Positions 38,060 through 50,867 of a DNA stretch of 64,000 nucleotides are shown here, piece after piece. Source of the DNA: Marsupella aquatica (taxonomy: Eukaryota; Marchantiophyta); assembly GCA_973895155.1 (NCBI GenBank), contig OZ316893.1, forward strand, positions 8,556,001-8,620,000, in the 5' to 3' direction. Both the position numbers and the translations under genes were made by a program. How positions within the stretch are numbered: the stretch's first letter is position 1; each line of letters begins with the position of its first letter. The notes beneath the pieces were generated by a model. The model had not been told where the DNA came from, ran no database searches, and was given only the letters and a program-made list of their open reading frames with translations.

Positions 38060-39030
38060 TTGAAAGGTTCAGTTTGAGGTTCCAATCTGCACCAATTCTG
38101 CACTGTCCATAGGAACAAGAGATGATCTTTTATCATACGGTAACTTTGTTTGCAGTCCGCAATTGTGGAGAGTTATTTTTCACCCGTGGCCACTAGAATT
38201 TTCCCCAACCAAAAAGTTTTCCCAGTTTAGGTGTTACAATGATACCTAAGCAAATGACGTATTTGCCATTGATAAAAACAGAAACCATTTTCCTGGGCAT
38301 TTGCCTCATATAAAGTTTGTCAGAATGTCATGTCTGGAATTTAATGACCTTCCCGTCTCCCAAAACTAACTACAGAATTTTCCCAGCCATGGCCTCTGGG
38401 GTGTCTAATTTGGCACTAGACACCAATTTGTTTCGGGTTCTTTACTACTTAATTAAAATCAGACTATTACCAGGGTATTGTCCTCGTTTGACAACCCAAG
38501 GCCCAACTCGCTTGTACAAAGTCCTGAAGAATGGCTTAACTTGACTCATCCTAGCATATGATAGAGCCAGATTTATATGCCTGAACCACCTCCTGTGCCA
38601 TACCTACGGTAATGATTTGGAGTCTGTCCAACCCTGGAGGTCCTGACCCTTTGAATTCATAATCTAACAAAGCAGAGGCAATGTCCCTGTGAACTCTCCC
38701 GTATATAAGCTATAATTGGTAATGACAAAGAGGGACACAAAACAGCCTTGCACATTGCACACATTGTAGGGCAGCAGATCCAGTCATCAACCTAAATATA
38801 CTTATTGCCTAGTGTTTTGAGTGTGCTAAGGGCCCCATTCTTCAGGGGTGCCACATGCAAGTTGACTCTAAGTTTGATTTGCCTTACCCTCCGAAAACCC
38901 ATTCTGTGAAAATTGAATTGGAGGGTTGAGTACGAGGTGGAAGACGAAGTGTCTCAGGTTTCCAGTCTGCACCATTTCTGTACCCTCTATAAGAACACGA
39001 GGGCGATCTGTTATATTAGCATGGGGGCCC
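38060..39030 (+). repeat. diverged direct repeat pair
   Basis: About 38070-38140 (TTCCAATCTGCACCAATTCT ... GAACAAGAGATGATCTTTTAT) aligns with about 38955-39025 (TTCCAGTCTGCACCATTTCT ... GAACACGAGGGCGATCTGTTAT). They lie about 880 bp apart in the same orientation, so they may be two copies of one dispersed repeat or ends of one degraded element. Confidence 0.5.
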
Positions 39031-39204
39031 TCTTGCAAAGATTTACCGGGCAGGGGCAGCCCTAAATAGCGACGTACAGGACTGTCGGGCAAAGGGTCAA
39101 GGATCTACAAGAGTCAAAGGACTCCATGACTGACTCATCGTCATGTCAGGTGGGCCTTAAAACAATGCTACTGTAGTTGACTGACCTGACTACTGTCAAT
39201 CAGC

Positions 39205-39310
39205 CATTTATTTCATCATTTTGGGAAAGGAGTGAGTGAGCATAATTTTCAAAGTTTATTTTATCATTTTGGAAAGGAGTGATTGAGCCTAATTTCTAAA
39301 AGTTTTTCAA
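39205..39310 (+). repeat. ~53-bp tandem duplication
   Basis: TTTCATCATTTTGGGAAAGG and TTTTATCATTTTGGAAAGGA start adjacent units that both continue GAGTGA(G/T)TGAGC and then AATTT. A third weaker relative (GTGGGGAAGGAGTGAATAAC) lies near 39700. Confidence 0.65.
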
Positions 39311-40840
39311 AGGTGTGGCCAATGTCACCTCTGGTGGGCGGAGACATTTACTTGCCCAAACAAAACTTCTTTCCCCAGCCAACCTCGTGAGAGGTTTTGA
39401 GGAAGTTGATTTAAGATCTATCAACTATTTGGATCCCTCATGGGTCTACTGATAATAGCCATTTATTTTCTCATTTGGCTTTTAAGGACATTGCCATTAA
39501 AAATGTTTGAATTTATAATACTGCCACTTTTTTTTTCTACAAAAATGCCAGGGTTTCCCTATATGACTCCCCTGGTTACCTTGGTAAACTTGTCATCCCT
39601 ATACTAAACAGTGACATGTTCATAAATACCAAAACAATAGTGATAGTATTGTCAATTAGAATATCTTAGTGGCAAAGTAATTAGAAGTTGTTTTCTCATT
39701 GTGGGGAAGGAGTGAATAACCCCAGTTTTGATGGTATTTTAGAAGGTGAGGCTAATGTCACCTGTGTAGTGTCAAGGAGAAGATGCCATGAATATTTCTA
39801 ATCATGCATAGTAGGATCTCCCTAGATTCGAGGATGATCCTTGTTAATGGGGTCTGTGGCTAGGTGGGAAACCCACTGATGGAATCAAACAACCGAGCTC
39901 ATTTTGGCCAGAAGTGGGGGCTTGGGAGGTTGAACCCAGCTAATTTAGTTACTAAAAAGATGCTGGCAGGAGCGGTTACTTGGGTCCTTTCATTGGGACG
40001 AACCAGGGTAATGTTTTGTCTTTGTTGCTAAGGCACCAATGTCATTGACCCAAAAAATACAAAGGATATTCACTATCTAATTTTACTAGATTTTTTATTT
40101 GAGTATTACAGGATAATAGTCAAATTCTGCCTAATTGGTTTGTGGCTAGGTTGCAAAATGGCTAGTCTAAGACAAGAGTTATGGCAAGTCTTTGCCAAAA
40201 AATGACTAAGACTTGTCAACGAGCTGGAATTTGCAAGTTTTAGTCACTTAAAAAAAATGTGATTGGGAATTAATCTGTCACAAACAAATTGACACAAAAA
40301 TTGACAGATGCATGGCATTTAAAGCCAGGACGGCCCTCCATGAGTTTTTGAAACGCATGGATAGAGAACCCAGATGAACCATAGCAAAACCATAGCTCTG
40401 TTGAGCATAGACGATAATCATAACGGCAAGCCCATGAACCATCCAACGCACGAGTATTGACACCGGGATTGACACCGAGAGATATGTGGTTCACCTTCAC
40501 ATGAGACTACATCCACGGGAACACACAAGAGCTTTAGTGCACTCTAGACCGACCGGCCATACCAAACATCCACATAAGCTCTCCCTATTTCTTAACTGGC
40601 TCCGTTACAATGAGCCTGAGTTCTCACTCTCCAAACAAACACCACTTGGGTATAGTGTGTGCACAACATGACTAACCTAACCTAGTCTATGACTAAGGTT
40701 AACCCTAATTGCAGTACAATTGGAACTCTAGACCTAAGAGTAAATCCTAACAAACTCAAGTACATGAGAATTGGTCCCAACTTGTTGTAGGTTGCACAGG
40801 TGATGAAAGTTTTTAGACACATTTTCCAAAGAATGGAGAG
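39311..40840. other. intergenic, no gene recognised
   Basis: AT-rich spacer with frames no longer than 76 codons. Nothing further is supported. Confidence 0.5.
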
Positions 40841-40841
40841 C

Positions 40842-40883
40842 AAGTGAAATGATCTGTTTTTTTTGCCTTGAAAGTGAAATGAT
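40842..40883 (-). mobile_element. candidate micro-insertion of an L1-type 3' tail
   Basis: AAGTGAAATGAT occurs at 40842-40853 and again at 40872-40883. The 18 bases between include TTTTTTTTGCCTTGA, identical to the minus-strand 3' end plus poly(A) of the L1 element ending at 51076. This looks like an extremely 5'-truncated insertion with a 12-bp target duplication. Chance is not excluded because the specific match is short. Confidence 0.45.
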
Positions 40884-41210
40884 TACGCCTTTCATTTCAT
40901 CATGGCCGCGACCACAAACTGTCACAACCCATGGGTATTGCACTAGTTATTCTTTAAGAAGTGGCAAGTTGTGATATTCCATGGAAATGACAACTATTTA
41001 GTTAAACCCAGTAAAACATCATTAACTCTTCTGCCCAATTGACTGAGTGTCTTCTGAGAGTTTGAGTTGAAGTACAACATTGTCTCACACAAACTCTTAC
41101 AATATTTAAACCGTCATCTTTTCAAAAACCTGGACAAATCAATTCATTATGTGGTGCAAGTCATTGTTCAAATGGCAGCCAGGTTGATCATGACTGTATA
41201 TTTGGTGGAG

Positions 41211-41252
41211 AAGGTCACCTATTGACCTGTGGTCTCTATCACAGGTGACCTT
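41211..41252. repeat. perfect 10-bp inverted repeat
   Basis: AAGGTCACCT at 41211-41220 pairs with AGGTGACCTT at 41243-41252. An inner ACCTGTG/CACAGGT pair extends the hairpin. There is no gene nearby to link it to. Confidence 0.7.
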
Positions 41253-41675
41253 AAACAGTGACTGCTTGTCACCAGTTTGAAGGTGTCAACTTAGAGTACC
41301 CCTCACTAAAGACAAATTGTCACCCTTTGCATACTTGCTTGGCATCATCTTAAAGACCTGTTAAGATTTCGTCTCCAGCTGTTGCCTCCTTCGAGGGCTC
41401 TCAAATTGTTGTCACCTTTTTAGAATTGTTAAAGTCGTTCTCATATCGCTGTTACCAGTTCCCATCCATCTGAAATGGTACCGTCTTTTCTTTTCGTATG
41501 CACAAGAGGAGAATATCTCATGGGAGCATGGCCAAAGTACTACTGCTGACTCGAGGGGCTCAACAATGTTCATATGGGCCAAATGAAGCTCCTTCTCATG
41601 GTTGTCGTTACTCGTCGACCATTTTGTTGTCCTGGGGAATGTACAGGCCTGGGGAATGTACAGCTGACAACTAGT

Positions 41676-42075
41676 TTTCGAGACCAGGACATTTTGTCAT
41701 TTGTGATTGAGTAACCTTACTTTTATGTGACTTCCAGTGCGGTACCCAAAAACGTTATATACATTTTGTGACTTGTGATTTAGTAAGCTTACTTTAAAGT
41801 GGCTTCCAGTGAGGTACCAACGAAGGCAATGCACAATGTGACGCATTATAATTTGTGATTTAGTATACTTTATAGTGACTGCCAGTGAGGTACCAAAAAA
41901 TGGTTACGGAGAACAGGAAATTTTGTGATCTATGATTCAGTAACCTTACTTTATAGTGACTTCCAGCGAGGTATCAAAAAATATCGTGTAGAATGGGACA
42001 TTTTGTGGATTGTGATATAGAAACCCTACTCTATAGAGACTTCCAGTGGGTACCAATAAAAAACATGTAGAACTG
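41676..42075 (+). repeat. 72-81-bp tandem repeat, about five copies
   Basis: CTTCCAGTG-type landmarks recur at 41731, 41803, 41879, 41960 and 42040. Each unit reads ATTTTGTGA-TTGTGATTTAGTAA-CCTTACTTTATAGTGACTTCCAGTGAGGTACCAA with substitutions and small indels. It has diverged enough to be old. Confidence 0.88.
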
Positions 42076-43355
42076 GAGTAGTCTTTAAAAAACGAAAAAA
42101 GAAAACTTTGAACTGTAGAAGAACTGTTAGACGTAAGAATTTATTTGCATCCAAAATTCAAAATGCAATTTCCTGCCCATAACTTCAAATATTATTGTCA
42201 GAGCAGGAAAATCTATCAAGTTTAGGGTTTAGGCTGAAAATTAAGAGTTAAAAAACGCTAGAGCGATCCAAAAGTGAGTTTTGGGTGATCTTTCTAACGG
42301 AAAATAACTGAAAGTGCTCACCCTTGAGTAAACTAGTTACGAGACTTCAAGAGGTTGTCGGGCTAAGGACAGGAAATAACATGCACAGTGAAAAGAGATA
42401 TACAGAGGACACTGCTCTCCAATCGAAGGTAATCGATTTAATGTATAATTCCGACCACCTACTCTTGAAGAGTGCAACGTTCTCTGCTAGATCCAGGTTC
42501 CACGATCACTTACCTTCTTTATATGTTAGCCCCAGGAAGGGAAGTGGGTGTGCCAAGTGTGGAAGGAGTCCTTTCCCCACACAAGGGAAGTGAGCTCCCC
42601 AACTCACTTCAATGATTTTGACAACCATGAGCAACGAGTTACTTTCACAGTTGCAGCATTAGCGGCGAGTGTTTCATTGCAAGAATGTGCCATTCAAAGA
42701 AATTAAAGGACAGGACGCGTGATTCCGCAGGTCAGATGATATCAGGAAAGAAATCCAGTGAGACATCTTCGAGGGCCACTAGTGAAAAGTGGTTGCCAAC
42801 TTACTGGCATATTAGAAGACAATTTCCTCACCGCCATTCCTTTTCAAACCCAGCTCTAGCTTGGTCTGGCTTTATGATGGAGAATCACAGAAGGTAGTCC
42901 GGGATGTCCAAGAGATGCCTTTGTTCCTGCTCTAGTTGAGAATCTATCGCTACAAATCAGGCATTGGTTGAATTTTCTCTTGAAACCTCTGCATTGACCT
43001 ACTGAGCTGGTTCTGGAACCCAGCATAACAACTCTTGAACGTTGAAACTGCCATCCTATTGCATATTACTGAGCTCTCATTTCCACCTTTGATCTCCCTG
43101 ACGTTCTAAGTAAACATTGCGCAATGTCCTTCGAAAAAACTTGGGAGCAGAACTTGATTCCATAACACAGCAGTCTTCATTTCAATGAAGACAGAGTTCG
43201 CCTCCAACATTTGAATCATCGGCATGCTGTGAGCAGATTGGTGGCGTTCGTGACTCAAGATCGAGCTTAGCTTTCCCTTCAGAAGTAAGGTTCGAATCAT
43301 GCAACAGGCAATCGACTCCTGTGGTGTAATACTGGTTGATCAAAATGGGCGTATC
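42076..43355. other. intergenic / 3' flank of the SART3-like gene
   Basis: Includes the probable 3' UTR of the minus-strand gene. Frames of 89 (42324-42593, +) and 70 (42685-42897, +) codons are not recognised. Confidence 0.45.
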
Positions 43356-46300
43356 TCACCCCTTTTTACTCAAGAGAAGTTTTCTGAACTCATCGTTGGA
43401 TTTCATTACCTCATCCCCAGTAGCGTCTTGCCCTGGATTCCAACCAAGAGGCCGAACTACAGTCCTTGGAACTGCAAAGGTATTACTTCCACTCATACTC
43501 ACTTTACCTCCCCGACGATGACCCAGACCACTGCCACGTGCCCGCCCGGTGCCGCCATCATCTCTATTATCCTCCCCTCGGCCCCTACCGTGATGACCAC
43601 CCCGATGACCAAAGTCACCTGCAATCAGGGATATTCTCAAATGTAAGAGATGAACGAAGTTTAGCATGACTCATTTGACTTCGACAGAATCGTTGGGGTG
43701 AAGCCCATCCACAAGCTGAAACATCACAGAATGACATCTTGTCATTGGCATTCTAAGCTGAAATGCATGGACTTCACGGAGAGCATATTCTCTTGTCTGT
43801 GAAAAATAAAGTCTTGGTATCGGCAGTCAAACGTTGCCCTTCCATTCTGTCCGCAGTTGAAAGAACGAATGAGCTGATTGGTAGATGTGCCGATCTAGTG
43901 GGTTCTAAGAAGAGAGAATATCAGCACCTCTTCCTCGCCCGATGTTGCCCCGACCTCCTCCACGACCACCTGTGGGAGCAGATCGAGCTACTGTCAACTG
44001 GCGTCCACCGAGCTCTTGCTTGTCTTTTGTAATTGCAGCAGCCAATGACTCCTCATCTTCAAAATCAACGTAAGCAAGACCCTGCCAAGTAAAACCACCC
44101 AAAGCACATGAACACCTTTCAAACCAAGGATTTATTGTAGGGAACAGGAGGACCATCAGAAGCTTCTGGGACATTATTGCTCGTGCGAGGGGACAGGGAA
44201 CTTGAGTTTTTGGACCTGAGTCCAAAAACAGGATCTTCCAAATTGCTCAATATAAACACACGGTTTCAAACGTGATCATAAAAGGTTAAGTGACGAAAAT
44301 TCTGAATCAGAAATAAAAGGTGCAGTTTACCAGTAGTCCCACATCTGAGTCGTCCTTGCAACGATCTTCCAGAAATACAAATCGTCTTCCTCAGTCAGTC
44401 TTTATTCTTTGCGTATGGATTCTCAAGTGAGGTTGCTATGAAAACGAAAAGGTAGGTTGTGTAACCGTTCACACAAAGGGACTCAGGGGTCGAAAGGCAT
44501 TCAGAGAGTGCATACAATTGAGCATTCAACATTCGTCTACAGAACTTGGACTGATAACATACCCGAGGACGGCCAGTAGCCTTCTCTCGCAGAAGCCTAA
44601 CTTCTTTTACTCCAGCTACAGAAGAGAAAAATTCTCTGAGTTGATCTTCAGTCACCTGTAAATTGAATTATCTCAAATCATCATCAGACCCATGCGATAA
44701 CAGCACAAAATTGCATCATTCAAACTTGTTCATGATATTGTCCGAATTTAGAGCACAATAAACATACACTGGAAAGTCTGACTATTATAGGAGTTCACAT
44801 CTTTAGACATTCCTCCACTGCCCTTACATAAAAGGATGTGCAAGATCACTGTTTCCTACTCAATAAGTAAAATTTTGACAAGATTAGAACGGAAACGGCT
44901 GTCCTGATAACCTGCTTCATCGTGAGAAATAAGAACACAATGTACAACCCCTTATGGTTACAGAAAGGCCAACAAATAAAACTCAACTTCTCTAGTCGTC
45001 ATTTCCACATTCCAGACAACGACTTTTTTGCAAGCGAGGAGTTTGGTAGATTATCAAACCACAGACAACCGTACCTCAAATGCAATATTTGAGACAAATG
45101 CAGTACACTCGTCTTTGTACACTCTTGGGGATTTCGGCTTTTTGGGTATTTTCTGAGAAGTATCGCCCATAACTGCATCCTTTGCAATTTCTTCTGCTTT
45201 TGACTTTTTCAACACTGGCTTAGGTACCTTGAATCCCCTCGAATCTAGAGCACGTTTTCTCTTGGATGCAGCTGAATCCGCGGAGTGTTCTTGGGTATTC
45301 TTCTGTCCGCTGCTCCCAGGCTGCTCTCTGGTTTTGTTATCTCCTTCAGCAACTTGTTGTACAGACCTATTCTCAACATTCTGAGAAGATTTTACTTCCT
45401 GCTGCAGTTGCATAACTTGAATTTCTGCAAGACGGGGAGTGACCTGCACGACACAAGTATAACTTCGTCACTGTTCCAAACCAAACCGAAGATAGAGCAG
45501 GCGGGCGCCATTATAAGACCATGTACTGATGACCATTTCTGGCGTAACGAATCATGTATCCTCCGACAGGTGAAAAAATTAATTTTTCAGTAAGGAACGG
45601 CGAAGAGAGACGCGCACTGCTATACTTCAAATTTTACTGGCATATAGTTACGTCGAAAGCTCTTCTTGCAGACATAAAAATACTTTTTCCATACGCGTTA
45701 GGGGTTCACCTTCACTATGAAGTAGAAACCGAAAGTGAAAAACTATTGTTTTAGATAAAATTTCAAATGAATAAATCGGATACGTCATAGGGGCATAAAC
45801 GCGATGACAAAGACGAATCCATACCTTCATGACAGCCCGATCGTAATCTTCCAAAGAACCATGCTCCCGCTCAAATCGCAACCAAGAAGAACACATCACC
45901 TGCTCCAAGGAGTGTACTCCATCAGTTATTCGAAAGTAACACAGATTACCCTCAATGAAGAAGCATGCCACAGTTAGCCCTTCATCACGGGCAGGAACTG
46001 TTTTTTCTGATTTCCTTGCAAAATTGAGGAGCTTCCGCTTCTTGAATAGAGCTTGTTGTTTCAGGGCATTAGGATACACACCTCAGTTCCATTGCCCTCT
46101 AACCGTCTACTATAGCAACTTCTGTAGATGGCACGGGCTTCCTTGATATTATTCAGCGACAGTTCCATGGAAATGTAGCCTTGCCAGACTTCAGTCATCC
46201 ATCCACTGCAAGATTCAATAAGTTGCTCTAAAGGTCAATGAAATCCCCAGCAACACGTGAATCTAAGCTTTGTACAACTGATGTGGAAGCGCCCGATGAA

Positions 46301-49300
46301 AGTAAACTGAAGGGTATGATACGAACTATGAAAAACCAAAGTCAGGAAAATGGTCCCTCGTAGAAAGACCTTGACTTAATAAGGCCTTCCCAAACCCCAC
46401 GAGCTGCTACCAAATCCTTCACTACGTGCGCTTCAATGTCTGCCCAATAGGCATGCAGCTGCAATGTTCGATCCACATAATCCGGATAATACGTTGCCAA
46501 AAACTGAGCGGCTCTCTGCAATCGTTTTAAAGATTGAAAAGTTTAGACGTACACAGCAGGAAACTCCAAATTGAACGGGATACGAGTTACGGGAGAAATA
46601 AAGTCCATAACAAACAGAAAATGGAGTACTAGCAAGACAAATCCTTGTACACCGAAGACTCCTGAACGATTCTCAGGGATCCATCTGGGCTGTTGAACTA
46701 AAAATGCGCAATGAGGCGATGCTTCGACACCTTAGGTCATGAAATTTGCAAAGAATGAAGCATTTTGATAGAGATAATCAATATAAGGAGAAGCAGCTCA
46801 CATCGAGAGTGTTATGCAATATCGAAATGTCAGATTGTCTATCTGGGCCATTCACTGCAGCCATTATTCGCCGGCGCAGCCCATCACAGCGAGTGAGAAA
46901 CAAATCCAGGTACTGCATCCACGAAAAGAATCGTAAATCATCTTGTAAGATCTCATTCCCATCACGCTGGTAGACAAAAAGACACTTAATGGAAGCCTGC
47001 TTTACCTACCGATGTTTATCTTTTCAGGCTTGAGAACGCAAGGTCGTCGACAAACCACATCGGCTGCCAACCCTAGGAATATATGTGTTTACACCTCAGT
47101 CGGTCAAGATGGCAAAACATCACAAGAGAAACCGAACGTCTATTTGAGACCCCCCAGTTCTTCCCCGTTTTGAGTACAAATATTTCACTCAATGAGGCAA
47201 TCTGACAGCGCTTCTGAAGCAAAAGGCAAATCTAGACAGCTATTTTCCAAGACTTCAGTTAGACATTCATACCTCTTGTGCTGTCTGAAATCCACCGTGA
47301 AGAGATTGCTCAAACACCTGTTACAATAGACACAATCATTTCCTTGAAGCCTTTACAACAATCTAGGACATATCGGTTGTCTTGATAATGACAGAAAGTT
47401 GCCATGGCAGATTCTTACTATTACAACCAACCAAGAAACGGTGGTGTTCCCCAATAGATAAACGGACTAAACCTTATGAGGAGGCTTACTTACTGCAGAC
47501 AATTCAGTGTCAGTGGCTCGAAACCTTTCCAGCGCCAGAAGATAGCTCTTCCACAGAGGTTCCACCCATGGACAATTTCGCACAGCTCTGACATATACAC
47601 CCTTTAGGACTGGAAACACCTGCATAAGCGAAGCACTTATTCTTAGGCATATTATAATTACGCATTGCTAAACTGATTGGGAGAATCCGTCAGTGAGGAA
47701 AAAATTAAACCTAAGTCTTTTATTGACCTAGCACTCTTCTTCTGCTGCTGTGACGTATTTGTCATCGATGGAAACTAGTGCTAGTATAAAGTCCTGTGTA
47801 TAATGGAGATTCGATACACTTCACTAGAAGTGCATATTGTTGATGTCTAAAGTAACTGGTGATCAAGGTTTTGAGCTAGAAATTCAAAACGAGATATTTA
47901 GGGGAAAACTTTACCACACCAAATTGAGCAACATTAATTTTCTAGTCTAGTAGTCATTTGATTTCATATCCGTTGAATTCCTTTGACAGAGCACAGGAAA
48001 GATTACTCTATTGTGGAGAGCAGCATACAAGTGTGGGGTTTATTTCCAGTGCTGGATGATGCATTGAAATTACCTTCAGGGTGGTCTCTAAATATTGTGT
48101 ATATTTGATCCATATATCCTGATTAACAGAGAACGCTGAGACAGCCCGTTCATATAAGATCTGTGCCCTAGCCGGTTCACCAGTGGCTTCTTCGATGCTT
48201 ATATATCCCTGCCATGATCAGGAAATCATACTTAAGTTTGATGACTTCTGCGACGATACTGAAGAGCGAGAATGTGACACCAAAACTCAATCGGAAACTT
48301 AGAAACGGTTCGACTTCGTACCAGGTAATGCTGAAGTAGCTCTGCATCTGCTGGTTTGTCTTTAGCGATTTTCCCTTCATGAAGTTCACGGATACTGCAA
48401 AGTTGCAAAGCCTTTTTGTACGCTAAACCAACATGAGATGGAAGTCCGGATAAATCATCGCCGATGTGGTTTTCTTGTTGACCCTCCCACTCTTTGTACT
48501 CTTGCAAAGTATCAGCAAGATTTCCTAATGGAATCGTCAGCTGTCGTCGAAACAAGCTCCTAACAATTTCCACCTGCTTCACCTTTCCCTGCACATTCCA
48601 ATCAGAAACATCTGGGTGATTCATAGTATTGATTGCAAATAAGAGCAATCTGCCTTTTTCCGTAGCTGAATTATTTAGCAAATTCTCTTGTTAAAACACA
48701 AAGGACAGCTGATGGAACGGCAGAAGGGCCCTTAGATTTTCACATACCTCTCCACCTGATGCATTGATCATCAGAAGGATGGCTTGTTCAAATTCACGAT
48801 ATGCTTCCCAAACTTTCCCACCTTCTGCAAAGTGAAGGCCGACTGCTGCCAGGGCCCGTTCACAGAGGTTTCGCATTTTGGAGACTCCTTCTTTTGTGCC
48901 TTCGGCAACGGTTGTATCATGCTCCTCGACGAACTTCAAATATTGCAGCCACAGCGGCACAGACTGACAAAAATCGGCTGACCAAGGTTAATTCTTCAAA
49001 GGAACTAAGACCTTCATTTTTTTGAAAACGGGAGTCCAGAACAGAAAAACAAAAATTGACGAGAAACCGCCACGAGTTCAACACAAACGCTTCAAACAAT
49101 GACACTGGGCAAACAAAATTATTTTCTCGGTGGCTGACGATGATTTCAGGTAATTTGCGCATGAGTGGGAAAGCATATGACTGAATAAGAAACCTACCAG
49201 ATAGTCTTGTATACCTCGTTCATAGAGAGCTTCCACAGCTTTTACATCCTCCACCCTGTGTCAGCCGAAGCACCACATGACTAAGAAGTGGTAACTGGAA

Positions 49301-50365
49301 ATATAGCAGTAGCCATCCATGCTCTGCAGCGTATGCATCGACAGAAGTGAGTGAGGGGATCTCCATGAAAATTAGCAGAAACCCCTCCATGCAGTTTCCA
49401 AACCACGTCTAACCGACAATTCGGGTCTGTTTGGTAATGCCCAATGCCTGTTCACAAAGTTCCATGAACTAAATGTCGAGTGTCACATCAACGCTCATGC
49501 ACAACTTGCCCCATATCACATTGCACTGACCGAATCGTCAGCTGTATTCTGTTACATACAAGTAGATCGGGCAAAGCCGGGTATGGCTAATATGGATGTA
49601 CATGTGAATTTCTATTTCTTCTTTAAGAGTTTTAGATGAGTGCCTTCGGGGTTCGTACACTGTTATGTGCTAGCTCTCATTTTGAGTACGCATGATGAAA
49701 CTTGCCCTTTCCAGTTAGTTTCTCTGTTGTCGCTCTTTGAACTTGAAGTAAAAGGGACCCCGTTCCGACAAGAAAATGTAATGAGAAGGAAGGAATTACC
49801 CTGCTATGAGGCGAGCTTCGTCCTGCGCCCATTCTCTCCACATGTCTGGGGTCAGAGGGTACAGCTGATTCATAGCCTCTCTCGCAGTTCGAACCTTTTC
49901 TAATTGTCCAGCTCTCCTCAGAGCAGCTATTAGCTGCATGCACAACAAAATAATTCAGCAATGCATCAGATACATTCAAACAATGTCCAACATAGGACAA
50001 TCCATTCGGCAGAAAAACAGAACAGCTAGGCTTGAAAAGGAGGGAGAGCCCTAGAAATGCACCTGCACATGAATTTCATAGCTGTAGGGGTTTGCAGCCA
50101 ATGCAACTTCCAGCTTCTCCACTTGTTTATCGCTTAACAAGTCGTCCTCATCGTCGTAGCCCGAATCAGAACCTTCGCTTGAAGAATCCTCTCCCTTCTC
50201 CTCCGCCACCTCCTCCCCCTCCTCATTGCTATCATCGTCCTCTGCTTCTCCAGCATGTCCTCCATTCTCCTCCTTCACCTCTGTCGCACCTTCTCCTCCC
50301 ACTTCATTATCAACATCCGACTCTCCCTCCATGACCACATCTTCTTGAACATCGTCGTCGGCCAT
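43356..50365 (-). CDS. SART3: SART3/Prp24-like U6 snRNP recycling factor (HAT repeats, RRM, Lsm-interacting tail)
   Basis: Sixteen exons join in phase to 904 residues: 50365-50063, 49933-49800, 49255-49198, 48963-48748, 48684-48322, 48208-48074, 47619-47494, 47317-47273, 46912-46802, 46515-46370, 46205-46082, 45899-45825, 45443-45075, 44655-44563, 44081-43928, 43618-43356. An acidic, serine-rich N-terminus leads into HAT helical repeats to about residue 610. A basic NLS-like stretch (SKRKRALDSRGF) precedes one RRM (RNP2 AFVSNIAF, RNP1 RGLAYVDF), then a Gly/Arg-rich linker. The C-terminus SNDEFRKLLLSKK is the conserved Lsm2-8-binding motif of SART3/Prp24. Orthologues (human SART3, Arabidopsis EMB140) reanneal U4 and U6 in the nucleus. 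ATG at 50365 has A at -3 and G at +4. The donor at 46370 (AG|GTCTTT) is weak but needed for phase. Human SART3 has two RRMs; I see one. Confidence 0.93.
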
Positions 50366-50867
50366 TATCGTCACTCCAACCGCGACACCGAATCCCTTCT
50401 CCCAAATCGGTTAATCGATTCCTCAACCAATTGAGTTCACTTTTCTCCACCAAAACCGAACCCTATGGGACGAGGCAAGCCGCAAACTAGTCCAATTCGT
50501 GGCCGGATCGCTTTTTCAGGAACATCACCACCACCTGCGTACAAATAGTCTTGTGGCAACGAAGATGGAAACCTTCACATCGGAGATGAAATCCGCGACT
50601 CCATAATTTCTTCTTCAGGGTTTCGCCATATCTTAAACCCCAACGACGAAGAGAAGAAGTTGATTGAAACAGAGATAATATGTTAGAAGAGCTTGGCCTT
50701 TAGAGTCGAGCGGGAGTCTAGTGTGGCACGTAATAGAGAGTTCACCTGCTTCCATGATACTCTTCCAGGTTAGCCTCTTTCAGTGAAAACCAGGTTCAAA
50801 TTCTGACTTCAATTCAAATGTCCATGTGTAATATAGTATGCTCATCTTGGAACATGCTTTATTTTTT
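50366..50867 (-). promoter_or_regulatory. promoter and leader interval of the SART3-like gene
   Basis: About 500 bp between the SART3 start codon and the outer edge of the foldback element. No clear TATA box is seen. The interval is the only sequence available for a promoter before repeated DNA begins. TTCAAATGTCCATGTG near 50814 recurs in the loop of the foldback near 58219, so the repeat may extend into this interval. Confidence 0.4.

Noticed and set aside
43356-43667. A further short intron inside the last SART3 exon (GTAAAGTG...TTTGCAG)
   Set aside because: It would be about 40 bases, shorter than the other introns I could place, and the sequence reads through in frame.
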